In this document: piece after piece, positions 7,919 through 14,997 of the stretch | How the letters are laid out: every line of letters begins with the position of its first letter | Numbering within the stretch: the first letter of the stretch is position 1 | DNA from: Clostridia bacterium | GTDB taxonomy: Bacteria; Bacillota_A; Clostridia; Christensenellales; Aristaeellaceae | Direction: 5' to 3' | Assembly: GCA_017938645.1 (NCBI GenBank) | Contig: JAGBBE010000164.1 | Span: forward strand, 1-19,075 | Length of the DNA stretch: 19,075 nucleotides | Made by a program: the position numbers and the translations under genes | Notes under the pieces: generated by a model | Seen by the model: only the letters and a program-made list of their open reading frames with translations | The model's database searches: none | Told to the model about the DNA's origin: nothing

Positions 7919-9091
7919 ATGATTGATTTTACCTTCCACAATCCCACCCGCATTCACTTCGGACGCAATTCCCTGTCCCATCTGGCTGACGAGGTCAAGC
8001 TGTACGGCACCCGTGTGCTGCTTGTCTACGGCGGCGGAAGCATCAAGCGCATCGGCCTGTACGATCAGGTGATGGACATTCTCAACGCCTGCGGCGCGCA
8101 GGTCTGGGAAGTGGCCGGCGTACAGCCCAATCCCCGACTGAGCCTCGTCTACAAGGGCATTGAGCTCTGCCGTGAGAACAAGGTGGAACTGGTGCTGGCT
8201 GTGGGCGGCGGAAGCGCCATTGATACCGCCAAAGCTATTGCCAACGGCGCCTGCTACGACGGCGACGCGTGGGATCTGTTCACCGGCAAAGGCGCCAACA
8301 CCACGGTTCTGCCGCTTGGCACCATCGTCACCCTGCCTGCTGCAGGAAGTGAAATGAGTAACTCCAGCGTGATCACGCGCGAAGAAGATCAGTGCAAGCG
8401 CGGCCGCAACACGCCCTTCAATTTCCCCAAGTTTTCCATCCTCAATCCCGAATACACCTATACCCTGCCTCCCTTCCAGACCGCCTGCGGCGTGGTGGAC
8501 ATCATGGCGCACATGATGGAGCGCTATTTCACGCAGGTTGAAAACGTCGAACTGACTGACCGCATGACCGAGGGCGCTCTGCGCACGGTGATGAACAACG
8601 CTCCCATCGTGCTGGCCGAACCCGAAAACTACGACGCCCGTGCCGAGATCATGTGGACCGGCTGCCTGGCGCACAATACGCTTTTCCAGACGGGCCGCGA
8701 AGGCGACTGGGCCAGCCACAAGCTTGAGCATGAGCTCAGCGCTCTGTACGACATCGCCCACGGTGCTGGTCTGGCCATCGTGTTCCCGGCGTGGATGAAG
8801 TACGTTCTGCCCCGCGGCGGCGAAAAGAAGCTTGCCCAGTTCGCCGTGCGCGTGCTCGATGTTCCGGAAGATTTTGGAACGCCTGCCGAAATCGCTCAGG
8901 AAGGCATCAAGCGTCTGGAGGCCTTCTACCGTTCTCTGGGCCTGACCACGACCCTCACTGAAAACGGCATCGGCACGCAGGATTTTGACCGCATGTCCGA
9001 GCGATGCTGCGCCATGGTCGGCGGATCTGTGGGCGTGTTTGTACGCCTCAAGCCCGAAGACTGCAAGGCCATCTACGAGCTCGCTCTCTAA
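7919..9091 (+). CDS. Iron-containing alcohol dehydrogenase (butanol dehydrogenase/YqhD type)
   Basis: The 390-residue protein is a full-length group III alcohol dehydrogenase that reduces aldehydes to alcohols with NAD(P)H. The nucleotide-binding part has LLVYGGGSIKR (34-44), whose GGGS is the spelling seen in NADPH-preferring YqhD/BDH enzymes, and LAVGGGSAIDTAKAIA (93-108). The metal ligands appear as Asp194 and His198 in GVVDIMAHMMERY, His267 in WASHKLEHELSALYD, and His281 in IAHGAGLA. The ribosome site AAAGGAGAAAGAGCC precedes the ATG. It is the third gene of the operon started at 5656 and ends at a hairpin. The natural substrate is likely a short aldehyde from fermentation or detoxification. 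NADPH preference is inference. Confidence 0.93.
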   Translation: MIDFTFHNPTRIHFGRNSLSHLADEVKLYGTRVLLVYGGGSIKRIGLYDQVMDILNACGAQVWEVAGVQPNPRLSLVYKGIELCRENKVELVLAVGGGSAIDTAKAIANGACYDGDAWDLFTGKGANTTVLPLGTIVTLPAAGSEMSNSSVITREEDQCKRGRNTPFNFPKFSILNPEYTYTLPPFQTACGVVDIMAHMMERYFTQVENVELTDRMTEGALRTVMNNAPIVLAEPENYDARAEIMWTGCLAHNTLFQTGREGDWASHKLEHELSALYDIAHGAGLAIVFPAWMKYVLPRGGEKKLAQFAVRVLDVPEDFGTPAEIAQEGIKRLEAFYRSLGLTTTLTENGIGTQDFDRMSERCCAMVGGSVGVFVRLKPEDCKAIYELAL

Positions 9092-9100
9092 AAATGGAAT

Positions 9101-9145
9101 AAAAACCTCCTCTCCCGGGCAATATGCAAGGGGGAGGCGGTTTTT
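9101..9145 (+). terminator. Terminator-like hairpin that also contains the next gene's ribosome site
   Basis: AAAAACC-CCTCTCCC pairs with GGGGGAGG-GGTTTTT (9101-9116 with 9130-9145) across one T-C mismatch (9108/9138), leaving a 13-nt loop. The trailing five T residues are part of the stem. Its 3' arm holds GGGGGAGG (9130-9137), the only plausible ribosome site for the YdcZ gene starting at 9147. Confidence 0.75.
9130..9137 (+). promoter_or_regulatory. Ribosome binding site of the YdcZ gene, sequestered in a hairpin
   Basis: GGGGGAGG lies 9 nt before the ATG at 9147 and decides that start. In the folded hairpin all of it is paired with CCTCTCCC at 9109-9116, so initiation should require unfolding. 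Confidence 0.6.
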
Positions 9146-9146
9146 G

Positions 9147-9575
9147 ATGATCGGATTTGTATTTTCCATCATTGCAGGCGCTGCAATGAGCGTTCAGGGC
9201 GTGATGAATACGCGTCTGCAGGACAGCATCGGCCTTTGGGAGGCCAATGCATGGGTACAGGGCACAGCCTTTGCACTGTCCTTGGTGGTTGCGTGGTTTT
9301 TCGGCAAGGGCCAGTTCGGCAATCTTCTCTCCACGCCCAAAGGCTACTGGCTCGGCGGCGTGTTCGGGCTGATTATCACCGTCACCGTTATGCTCTCCAT
9401 CAAAGGACTCAGCCCCACAGTAGCCATCTCCGTGATCCTGATCGCGCAGCTGCTGGTGGCAGCCTGCATCGACGCCTTTGGCTGGATGGGTCAGGAGAAG
9501 GTTTCCATGGGGCTGAAGCAATTTGCAGGTCTCGGCTTAATGCTTGGAGGCGTGATTCTCTTCAAAATGCGCTAG
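9147..9575 (+). CDS. DMT superfamily YdcZ/DUF606 small membrane protein
   Basis: The 142-residue protein is almost wholly hydrophobic, with four or five predicted helices. The N-terminus IGFVFSIIAGAAMSVQGVMN and the later GGVFGLIITVTVMLSIKGLSPTVAISVILIAQLL are the hallmark order of the DUF606 (PF04657, DMT_YdcZ) family, a half-size relative of drug/metabolite transporters that works as a dimer. The substrate is unknown. The ATG at 9147 is preferred to in-frame starts within the dehydrogenase gene because the homology begins here and a ribosome site lies 9 nt upstream. I see no separate promoter, so expression probably relies on readthrough of the hairpin at 9101-9145. It converges on the next minus-strand gene, with 2 bp between the stops. 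Confidence 0.87.
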   Translation: MIGFVFSIIAGAAMSVQGVMNTRLQDSIGLWEANAWVQGTAFALSLVVAWFFGKGQFGNLLSTPKGYWLGGVFGLIITVTVMLSIKGLSPTVAISVILIAQLLVAACIDAFGWMGQEKVSMGLKQFAGLGLMLGGVILFKMR

Positions 9576-9577
9576 AT

Positions 9578-10066
9578 TTACTGCACGGCTTCCAGGCCGT
9601 TGAGAAGGCTGTTGGTCATCTCACTGAGCTGATTGAGCGCCTCACTGAGCGCAGTCAGTGAATCATTAACCTTCTGACCGCTGGTGAGCTTGGCGTCGTA
9701 TTCTTCGATGATGGAATAGATGCTGTCAAAAACAGACTGGGGATACAGGCGGCCAACCTCGCCATACATGCCAACATTCAGATCGTTAATGACCTCCATG
9801 CCGTGCACATACTGTCGGATCTTGCCCAGCATGGACGAGGTGGAACTTGCTCCCAGACGGCTGAGGGAATTGACGCCGTTCACGGCAGACTGCACTTCGC
9901 TGCGAAGCTTGCTGTTTCGCTGTGCCTCAAAATTTCCTTCGTTGATTCCGCCCACTCCGGCCGCCTTGAAAATAAGGAAGGCTGCCACGAGCACCAGCAC
10001 AATGATGAGAATCGGCTTAAGCCTGCTGGCACGCGAACCATAACCCTGACGGGGATACCGCATCAT
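9578..10066 (-). CDS. Membrane-anchored extracytoplasmic protein of unknown function
   Basis: I do not recognise a family. The 162-residue product has a basic, Tyr/Arg-rich cytoplasmic head (residues 1-17, with RYPRQGYGSRASRLK), one transmembrane segment at about 18-36 (ILIIVLVLVAAFLIF), and a helical outer domain rich in Ser, Asn and Leu. That outer domain has heptad-like stretches near its end (SLTALSEALNQLSEMTNSLLNGLEAV), suggesting coiled-coil or bundle packing. There is no cleavage site, so it is a single-pass anchored protein. The start is the first of two adjacent ATGs, 8 nt from AAAGGAGG (10075-10082). It has its own promoter. LemA-like anchored helical proteins have a similar outline but the diagnostic sequence is not there. 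Confidence 0.72.
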   Translation of the reverse strand: MMRYPRQGYGSRASRLKPILIIVLVLVAAFLIFKAAGVGGINEGNFEAQRNSKLRSEVQSAVNGVNSLSRLGASSTSSMLGKIRQYVHGMEVINDLNVGMYGEVGRLYPQSVFDSIYSIIEEYDAKLTSGQKVNDSLTALSEALNQLSEMTNSLLNGLEAVQ

Positions 10067-10112
10067 AGCGGTTTCCTCCTTTCGAAATGAAAAATGATAG
10101 GAATCCGATGGC

Positions 10113-10141
10113 ATTATAGCACATTTTCCCGCAGTGGTAAA
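10113..10141 (-). promoter_or_regulatory. Sigma-A promoter with extended -10 for the anchored protein gene
   Basis: On the minus strand: TTTACC (-35, 10136-10141), 17 nt ending in TGC, TATAAT (-10, 10113-10118). The -10 is perfect and is preceded by the TGn extension. The leader is about 40 nt. Confidence 0.75.
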
Positions 10142-10222
10142 GCCACCGTAATTTTCTGCCTGTTTTTGCAGAAATGTGGAGCTTTTGTTCCATAAAAAGC
10201 ACGAATTGATGGTGAAAGTGGC

Positions 10223-10942
10223 ATGCAATGGATCATTTTAACCGTTTGGAGCCTTCTGATGGTGATTTGCTGCCGTTGGCGGCTTTTCCGTTTCTTTCGT
10301 GCGATGATGGCCGCAGGTCTGGCTGTTTCGATGGGAATGCAGCTTTTTCTGCTCCGGCTGGACGGACTGCTTACGCTGGAAACAGCGCTTCCGCTGCATC
10401 TGTGCGGGCTGTTTGGGGTTCTTTCGATCCCGCTTCTATTCTATCCTGAGTCTCCGCTGTGGGAACTGTCAGCCTTTCTGGCCGCGCCCGCCGCAGCATG
10501 CACGCTGTTCTTCCCAGCGATCATCCGCTGCTCTCATCCCGGCTGGATGACCTTTGCCTTCTCCCAGCTGCATGTGCTCATTGCCCTGACGCCTGTTTTC
10601 CTGTGGCTGAATGGAAAACCGCTGCCGAAGAATACGCGCAGGGCGTTCATCCTTGGCAGCGGTTATCTGCTGTTTGTCTGGGCGTTCAATCACGCCTTTG
10701 GAACCAACTATCTGTTCCTGCGTGCCGCACCTTCAGGTACGCCGCTGGAGTGGCTTTTGAGCCGCGGAACCGTCTTTTATGTTTGTTCGCTGGCCGTGCT
10801 TTGCATGACTGTCTTTTCCTGTTTGCAGGGATGGTTTTGCCGCATCAATCAGCGGCGCATGACCTTCACTGCAGGAAATACGTCATTATATAGCCAGTAT
10901 AGCCGTTGTACTCCACCTTGGTCCAGTCCGAACCGGGGCTGA
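10223..10942 (+). CDS. YwaF/TIGR02206 family integral membrane protein
   Basis: The 239-residue protein has six or seven hydrophobic segments and the two signatures of the YwaF/TIGR02206 family: LPLHLCGLFG (56-65) following the second helix, and FNHAFGTNYLFL (155-166) in the loop after the fifth. The family is common in Firmicutes but its function is unknown. The ATG at 10223 lacks a good ribosome site (only GGTGAAAG upstream), and no convincing promoter is visible, so expression may be low. The last 25 codons overlap the 3' end of the opposing SH3b gene. The C-terminal tail there (polar, with Ser, Pro, Arg) has no membrane helix and may be a lineage-specific extension beyond a usual end near residue 212. 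Confidence 0.85.
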   Translation: MQWIILTVWSLLMVICCRWRLFRFFRAMMAAGLAVSMGMQLFLLRLDGLLTLETALPLHLCGLFGVLSIPLLFYPESPLWELSAFLAAPAAACTLFFPAIIRCSHPGWMTFAFSQLHVLIALTPVFLWLNGKPLPKNTRRAFILGSGYLLFVWAFNHAFGTNYLFLRAAPSGTPLEWLLSRGTVFYVCSLAVLCMTVFSCLQGWFCRINQRRMTFTAGNTSLYSQYSRCTPPWSSPNRG

Positions 10943-12026
10943 GCACCGTGACCCACTGTCCATGCGGTACTCGCAGAATCACGTTATTCTGGCTCATATC
11001 GCGGGAAGAACGCAGATTTACATAGCTTCCATTGGGATGACTGACAAGCTTGGTCGAAATACCGACATTGTAGAGTGTGATGTACTTGGTCATAACATAG
11101 CCAGACAGTCCGGTCACCTGATCTGTGACGGCGCACCATTCACTGCCAAAGTCGTTAATCCACAGTTTGCGTCCGTTGTAAAGCTTGTCCAGCACGCGCG
11201 ATGCAGTGGAATCAAACTGGCGAAGGTTCAGCGCCTGCGTGCTCTTGGGATTGCTGACCACAGCATAGGCGGCCTGAGAAGGAGAAATCGTGGATTTGTT
11301 GGCTGACAGATCACGGGCGGCATGCAGGCCTTCCACCAGATAGTCATCGCTCATAAAGCCGGCAATGCCGTTCATGCTCACATACCACCAGTCCTTGCCC
11401 TTGGCAATGACGGATACATAGCTGTCGCCGGGAAACTGCTGGATAACCGGATCATTCATACTGGGACCGGAGCGCATGTTCATCATTCCGTTGTTGGGCG
11501 TTTTGATGGTAGCAACTACGTCGCTTCCCTTGGCATAGATGCCCATGTCCGCCACATATTCGCTGCGCACATAGCCCGTCTGGCCGTTAAACTGTACCTG
11601 ATACCAGCCGTTTGTGCTGTTGATTACCTTCAGCGGTACGCCGGTATAGAAGATTTCCAGCACTTGTGCAGAATAACTCGGCTGGGCGCGCAGATTCAAA
11701 AACGAACCGCCGTTGGGATTGGTGACCTTGACCATCCATGTGCTGTCATCATCCCCTACGGCCTGAATGTAATTCTTGCTCATATAGCCGCTTCGTCCGT
11801 CGGGCGTGTAGACATGATAGAAATTGTTCTGCGATCCATTGATCTTCACCCACGTGCCGCGCGGGTAGCTGCCCAGCCACTGGCTCGACGAACTGCCCTG
11901 TGAACGCAAATTGAGCGTTTCGGTGCGGTAGATTACGCCATAATCAGCTGCCAGTGCTGCGCTGGCGCACAGTATTACCATCAGCATCACGGCCAGAAAT
12001 ACGCCAGGCCTCAAACGCTTTGCCAT
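10866..12026 (-). CDS. Secreted protein with five SH3b repeats
   Basis: The 386-residue product has a signal peptide (basic start, hydrophobic core, ALA cleavage near residue 27) followed by five bacterial SH3 domains and nothing else. Each begins with an asparagine-leucine-arginine turn (NLRS 39, NLRA 111, NMRS 183, NLRQ 267, NLRS 337) and ends with a glycine-aromatic strand (GYMSKNYI 80, GYVRSEYV 151, GFMSDDYL 223, GYVMTKYI 309, GYIMTYFL 378). Approximate bounds are 29-90, 98-160, 169-232, 253-318 and 325-386, with a longer linker before the fourth. SH3b modules bind peptidoglycan or glycan. No NlpC/P60, amidase or glucosaminidase domain is attached, so it is probably a wall-binding or scaffold protein, not a hydrolase. 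The start has GGGAGG (12035-12040) 8 nt upstream. Confidence 0.9.
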   Translation of the reverse strand: MAKRLRPGVFLAVMLMVILCASAALAADYGVIYRTETLNLRSQGSSSSQWLGSYPRGTWVKINGSQNNFYHVYTPDGRSGYMSKNYIQAVGDDDSTWMVKVTNPNGGSFLNLRAQPSYSAQVLEIFYTGVPLKVINSTNGWYQVQFNGQTGYVRSEYVADMGIYAKGSDVVATIKTPNNGMMNMRSGPSMNDPVIQQFPGDSYVSVIAKGKDWWYVSMNGIAGFMSDDYLVEGLHAARDLSANKSTISPSQAAYAVVSNPKSTQALNLRQFDSTASRVLDKLYNGRKLWINDFGSEWCAVTDQVTGLSGYVMTKYITLYNVGISTKLVSHPNGSYVNLRSSRDMSQNNVILRVPHGQWVTVLSPGSDWTKVEYNGYTGYIMTYFLQ

Positions 12027-12106
12027 TCCTTCATCCTCCCTGTGCCCACGGCGTTGAACTGCCTATACAACGTCCGCCGGATGGAAATCCATCCCGATAC
12101 ACAACC

Positions 12107-12925
12107 TTATTTTCGGTATTTTTCCAGTGAGAGTACGCGCTCGACTGCAGCTGCAATCGCCTCATCTGTGACGTGTGCCTCATCCTGAGCGCCAAACTTC
12201 ACATGCAGGAAAAACTCATGTGTTCCGTTGTTGCCCGTGACCGGACTGTGCGTAACCGCAACGGCATGTGTATTTTCCTGCGCGTCCAGCGTATCGCACA
12301 GTTTTCTCAGAAGCGTCGGAAAGCTGGACGGATCGATCTCGCCGGTGCGGCGCGCCACAGGATCGTCCGTTTCAAAAAGAGGTTTGACCAGACACATCAG
12401 TTCGCCCTGACCATGCATAATGGCGCGATACTGCGGAACCGCCTTGACCAGCGAAAGATAGCTCAGATCCACGCTGCCAAGCGTCGGAACCGGATCCAGC
12501 GCAAGCAGTTTTTCATCGCCGAGGTTGGTTTTTTCCAGATTGACCACGCGGCTGTCCTGCGAAAGCGAACCCGCCAGCTGACCAAAGCCCACTTCCACAG
12601 CGTACACAAGCTGCGCGCCATGCTTGATGAGACAATCGGTAAAGCCGCCGGTGCAGGCTCCCGCGTCAATGCAGACCCGGTCGTGGACATCAATCCCAAA
12701 GTCGGCAATCGCGCCTTCCAGCTTGTAGCCGCCTTTGCTGACATACCGGTCATCCAGCCCGCGAACGGTCATCGGCCTGTCCATGGGCACCTTCTGTCCT
12801 CCGGTTGTCACCTTATCCGCACCGCAGTAGACCGCGCCGCTCATGATGTACGGAAGCGCGGCCTCCTTGGTTTCAAAAAAACCTTCCTTCAGCAGCCTTT
12901 CGATGGCCGTGCTGTTTTTCTTCAT
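12107..12925 (-). CDS. tlyA: TlyA family 23S/16S rRNA 2'-O-methyltransferase
   Basis: The 272-residue protein has an N-terminal S4 RNA-binding domain (1-60) and an FtsJ-type SAM-dependent methyltransferase domain. The linker YVSKGGYKLE (61-70) and CIDAGACTGGFTDCLIKHGA (85-104), the SAM loop, are diagnostic. The RrmJ-type catalytic tetrad can be placed at Lys68, Asp153, Lys181 (LVKPLFE) and Glu237 (NNGTHEFFLH). Members methylate ribose 2'-O positions in rRNA; 'haemolysin' is a historical name. Two departures are visible: DLSYLSL where relatives usually have DVSFISL, and EKTNLGD where relatives have ERTN.R. It begins 2 nt after the esterase stop, with only a weak AAGGCGG site, so coupling is likely. 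In other Clostridia tlyA often sits with dxs, nadK or recN, so this placement is unusual. Confidence 0.93.
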   Translation of the reverse strand: MKKNSTAIERLLKEGFFETKEAALPYIMSGAVYCGADKVTTGGQKVPMDRPMTVRGLDDRYVSKGGYKLEGAIADFGIDVHDRVCIDAGACTGGFTDCLIKHGAQLVYAVEVGFGQLAGSLSQDSRVVNLEKTNLGDEKLLALDPVPTLGSVDLSYLSLVKAVPQYRAIMHGQGELMCLVKPLFETDDPVARRTGEIDPSSFPTLLRKLCDTLDAQENTHAVAVTHSPVTGNNGTHEFFLHVKFGAQDEAHVTDEAIAAAVERVLSLEKYRK

Positions 12926-12927
12926 GA

Positions 12928-13704
12928 TCAGACCGCCTTTTCCAGATCAAGCCACTTCAGCACACGGCGGATGTTCTCGTTCCACAAAAGCCAGGAATGC
13001 GTGCCGGGCTCGGTGTGATACTCGATGGACAGGCTCTTGCAGAAGCGATCCACAAAGCGCTCGTTGGCAGCAAAAAGGAAATCCTCAGTACCGCAGGAAA
13101 TGTAGATGCGCGGGCACTTTTCAGGCTTCTTTTCCAGCTTTTCACCCAGACGGTAGAGGTTGCCCTGACCCTTGAGGAGCTTTTCCTCCGTGCCGTAGAT
13201 GTTCTCCATTTCCTTCATGTAGCCCGCAGACAGTTCCGCTCTGCGCTGGAACACACGATCCATGCCCAGAGCGCCGGAGAAGCTGGCGACCGCCGCATAG
13301 CGGTTGGGACGGGACAGACCCAGCTTGAGCGCGCCGTAACCACCCATGGAAAGACCAGCGGCAAAGCGATCTTCGCGCTTCTTGCTCACAGGGAATACGG
13401 TTTCAATCAGTCTCGGAAGTTCTTCAGCAATGAAGGTGTCGTACTTCGCGCCGCGCTCCATGTCCATATAGAACGAACGGTTTACCGCAGGCATCACGAT
13501 GCAGATGCGCCAGTCCTTGGCATACTGCTCCACAGCCGTCTGACGAAGCCACATGGTGTGATCATCGCTCAGGCCATGCAGCAGATAAAGAACCGGCAGA
13601 GGCTTTTTCTGGGTTGCAAGGACATTGAGTTCAGGCATAAGAACATAGGCTGCGGTCTCGATCCCAAGGGTTTCGCTGTAAAAATGAAAATCATTAAAAA
13701 TCAT
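12928..13704 (-). CDS. Esterase D / EstA family serine hydrolase (PF00756)
   Basis: The 258-residue alpha/beta hydrolase has no signal peptide. The nucleophile is Ser119 in GLSMGGYGA (117-125), the acid is probably Asp208 in SCGTEDFLF, and the base is His236 in PGTHSWLLW. LLHGLSDDHTMW (41-52) provides the oxyanion hole. This is the tributyrin esterase / acetyl-esterase arrangement common in Firmicutes, acting on short acyl esters, possibly acetylated sugars. The start at 13704 is used rather than an ATG nine codons upstream because AGGAGG (13713-13718) sits 8 nt before it and would otherwise lie inside the coding region. It is the first gene of a two-gene operon with tlyA. Confidence 0.92.
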   Translation of the reverse strand: MIFNDFHFYSETLGIETAAYVLMPELNVLATQKKPLPVLYLLHGLSDDHTMWLRQTAVEQYAKDWRICIVMPAVNRSFYMDMERGAKYDTFIAEELPRLIETVFPVSKKREDRFAAGLSMGGYGALKLGLSRPNRYAAVASFSGALGMDRVFQRRAELSAGYMKEMENIYGTEEKLLKGQGNLYRLGEKLEKKPEKCPRIYISCGTEDFLFAANERFVDRFCKSLSIEYHTEPGTHSWLLWNENIRRVLKWLDLEKAV

Positions 13705-13748
13705 GGATTCTTCCTCCTGTCTGGTGTACATTTGAAAATGGTAACTGT

Positions 13749-13754
13749 ATCATA
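13749..13754 (-). promoter_or_regulatory. Possible extended -10 promoter for the esterase-tlyA operon
   Basis: On the minus strand TGA-TATGAT: the -10 TATGAT (13749-13754) is preceded by a TGn extension about 45 nt before the ATG. The 17-bp-upstream hexamer is a poor -35, so this rests on the -10 only. Confidence 0.4.
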
Positions 13755-13868
13755 TCACAAAAAGTGTTTTGCTTCCACCTGATTTTTCCCGGCTATCAAA
13801 GAATCGCTCAGCGTTAATATTTTGCTAAAAGGCTGTCTGCACAATACCCAAACACCGATCCATTCTGA

Positions 13869-13874
13869 TATACT
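13869..13874 (+). promoter_or_regulatory. Possible extended -10 promoter for the two-component operon
   Basis: TGA-TATACT (13869-13874) lies about 40 nt before the kinase ATG, with no good -35. The -10 is one arm of an inverted repeat TATAC-8-GTATA (13869-13886), which could be an operator. Confidence 0.38.
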
Positions 13875-13914
13875 GTATTCTGTATAAAAATGTACTCTGA
13901 CAAGGAGCAACACC

Positions 13915-14997
13915 ATGCGGGCAATGGTTAAACGCGAGGCCAAAAACGTGCTGATCACCCTGCTTTTTCTGGGACTGGCCACCGGCGTGAGTCTCATCGT
14001 TGGCGGCGCAACCGGCGAAATTGACGGTGGTTCCCAGAATACGCAGCTGGTTTTTCTTTTGGCAGTTCTGCTGATTTCCCGTTACACCAGCGGCTATCTC
14101 TGGGGAATTGCTTCGGCGATCGTCGCCGTGCCGCTGGTCAACTACATGTTCACCTATCCCTATTTTGTTTTTAACCTCAGCATCTCCGGCTACCTTCTTA
14201 CCTTCATCACCATGCTTACGGTTTCTCTGTTTGTAAGCATTCTGACCTCGCGCGTTCAGGCGCAGGAGCAGCTCAGGCTGGAGGTCGAAAAAGAAAAGCT
14301 CCGCGCTAATCTTCTTCGTGCCGTATCCCACGACCTGCGCACGCCGCTAACCTCCATTGTGGGAACAACAGATGCGATTCTGGATCATGAGCTTCCTGCA
14401 GAAAAACAACGGGAACTTCTCAAGGACGTCAACGAAGACGCACAATGGCTTTTAAGAATGATCGAAAACCTGCTGGCCATCACCCGCATCAGCGGCGAGG
14501 CTATGCCTTTGCACACGGATACGGAGGTTGTGGAGGATGTGCTGGTTGAAGCAATCATCAAGTTTCAGAAGCACTTTCCGGACATGCAGGTGAATATTGT
14601 TCTGCCTGACGAGATCCTGCTGGCCGAAATGGACGCCGTGCTCGTCGAACAGGTAACGCTCAATCTGCTGGAAAATGCCATCTATCACGGCATCCATACC
14701 ACACAGATCAAGGTCAGCGCCGTTCGCGACGGTCAGATGGTTCTTATCACTGTGGCCGACAACGGAGTCGGTCTTTCCAAGGACAAAATTCCGCACCTGT
14801 TTTCCGGCTCCATCGGCACAAATGCAAGCGCAGATTCGCATAAACACATGGGCATAGGCCTGTCAGTGTGCAAGAGCATCATCAAAGCGCATGGCGGAAC
14901 GATGTTTGCCTGCAACAACGAACAGGGCGGCGCAAGTTTTTCCTTCACGCTGCCTGAAAAGGAGAATGACTATGGCGATCAAAGTCCTGATTGTTGA
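13915..14997 (+). CDS. KdpD-like sensor histidine kinase, short form (DUF4118)
   Basis: The 360-residue membrane kinase corresponds to the C-terminal half of KdpD. Residues 10-112 hold four closely spaced helices (the DUF4118 KdpD membrane domain). A charged linker (117-133) leads into HisKA with LLRAVSHDLRTPLTSIVG (133-150), His139 being the phospho-acceptor. The ATPase domain has LLENA (251-255, N-box), DNGVGL (282-287) and GIGLSVCKSI (313-322). The N-terminal KdpD and universal-stress domains, which read cellular signals in full KdpD, are absent. The ATG is 8 nt after AAGGAG. Its last 26 bases overlap the regulator gene, so the pair is translated together. No kdpFABC genes are present, so a role in potassium sensing is uncertain. 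Confidence 0.9.
   Translation: MRAMVKREAKNVLITLLFLGLATGVSLIVGGATGEIDGGSQNTQLVFLLAVLLISRYTSGYLWGIASAIVAVPLVNYMFTYPYFVFNLSISGYLLTFITMLTVSLFVSILTSRVQAQEQLRLEVEKEKLRANLLRAVSHDLRTPLTSIVGTTDAILDHELPAEKQRELLKDVNEDAQWLLRMIENLLAITRISGEAMPLHTDTEVVEDVLVEAIIKFQKHFPDMQVNIVLPDEILLAEMDAVLVEQVTLNLLENAIYHGIHTTQIKVSAVRDGQMVLITVADNGVGLSKDKIPHLFSGSIGTNASADSHKHMGIGLSVCKSIIKAHGGTMFACNNEQGGASFSFTLPEKENDYGDQSPDC

Noticed and set aside
7478..9172. A 564-codon open frame antisense to the thioesterase and dehydrogenase
   Set aside because: It spans two well recognised genes on the other strand and resembles no protein; it is a by-product of codon bias.
10866..12026. Cell-wall hydrolase (NlpC/P60 or amidase)
   Set aside because: All of the mature protein is accounted for by five SH3b repeats; there is no Cys-His or zinc catalytic motif.
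12079..12094. Hairpin GGATGG-AAAT-CCATCC after tlyA as a terminator
   Set aside because: The 6-bp stem is perfect but no T tract follows on either strand.
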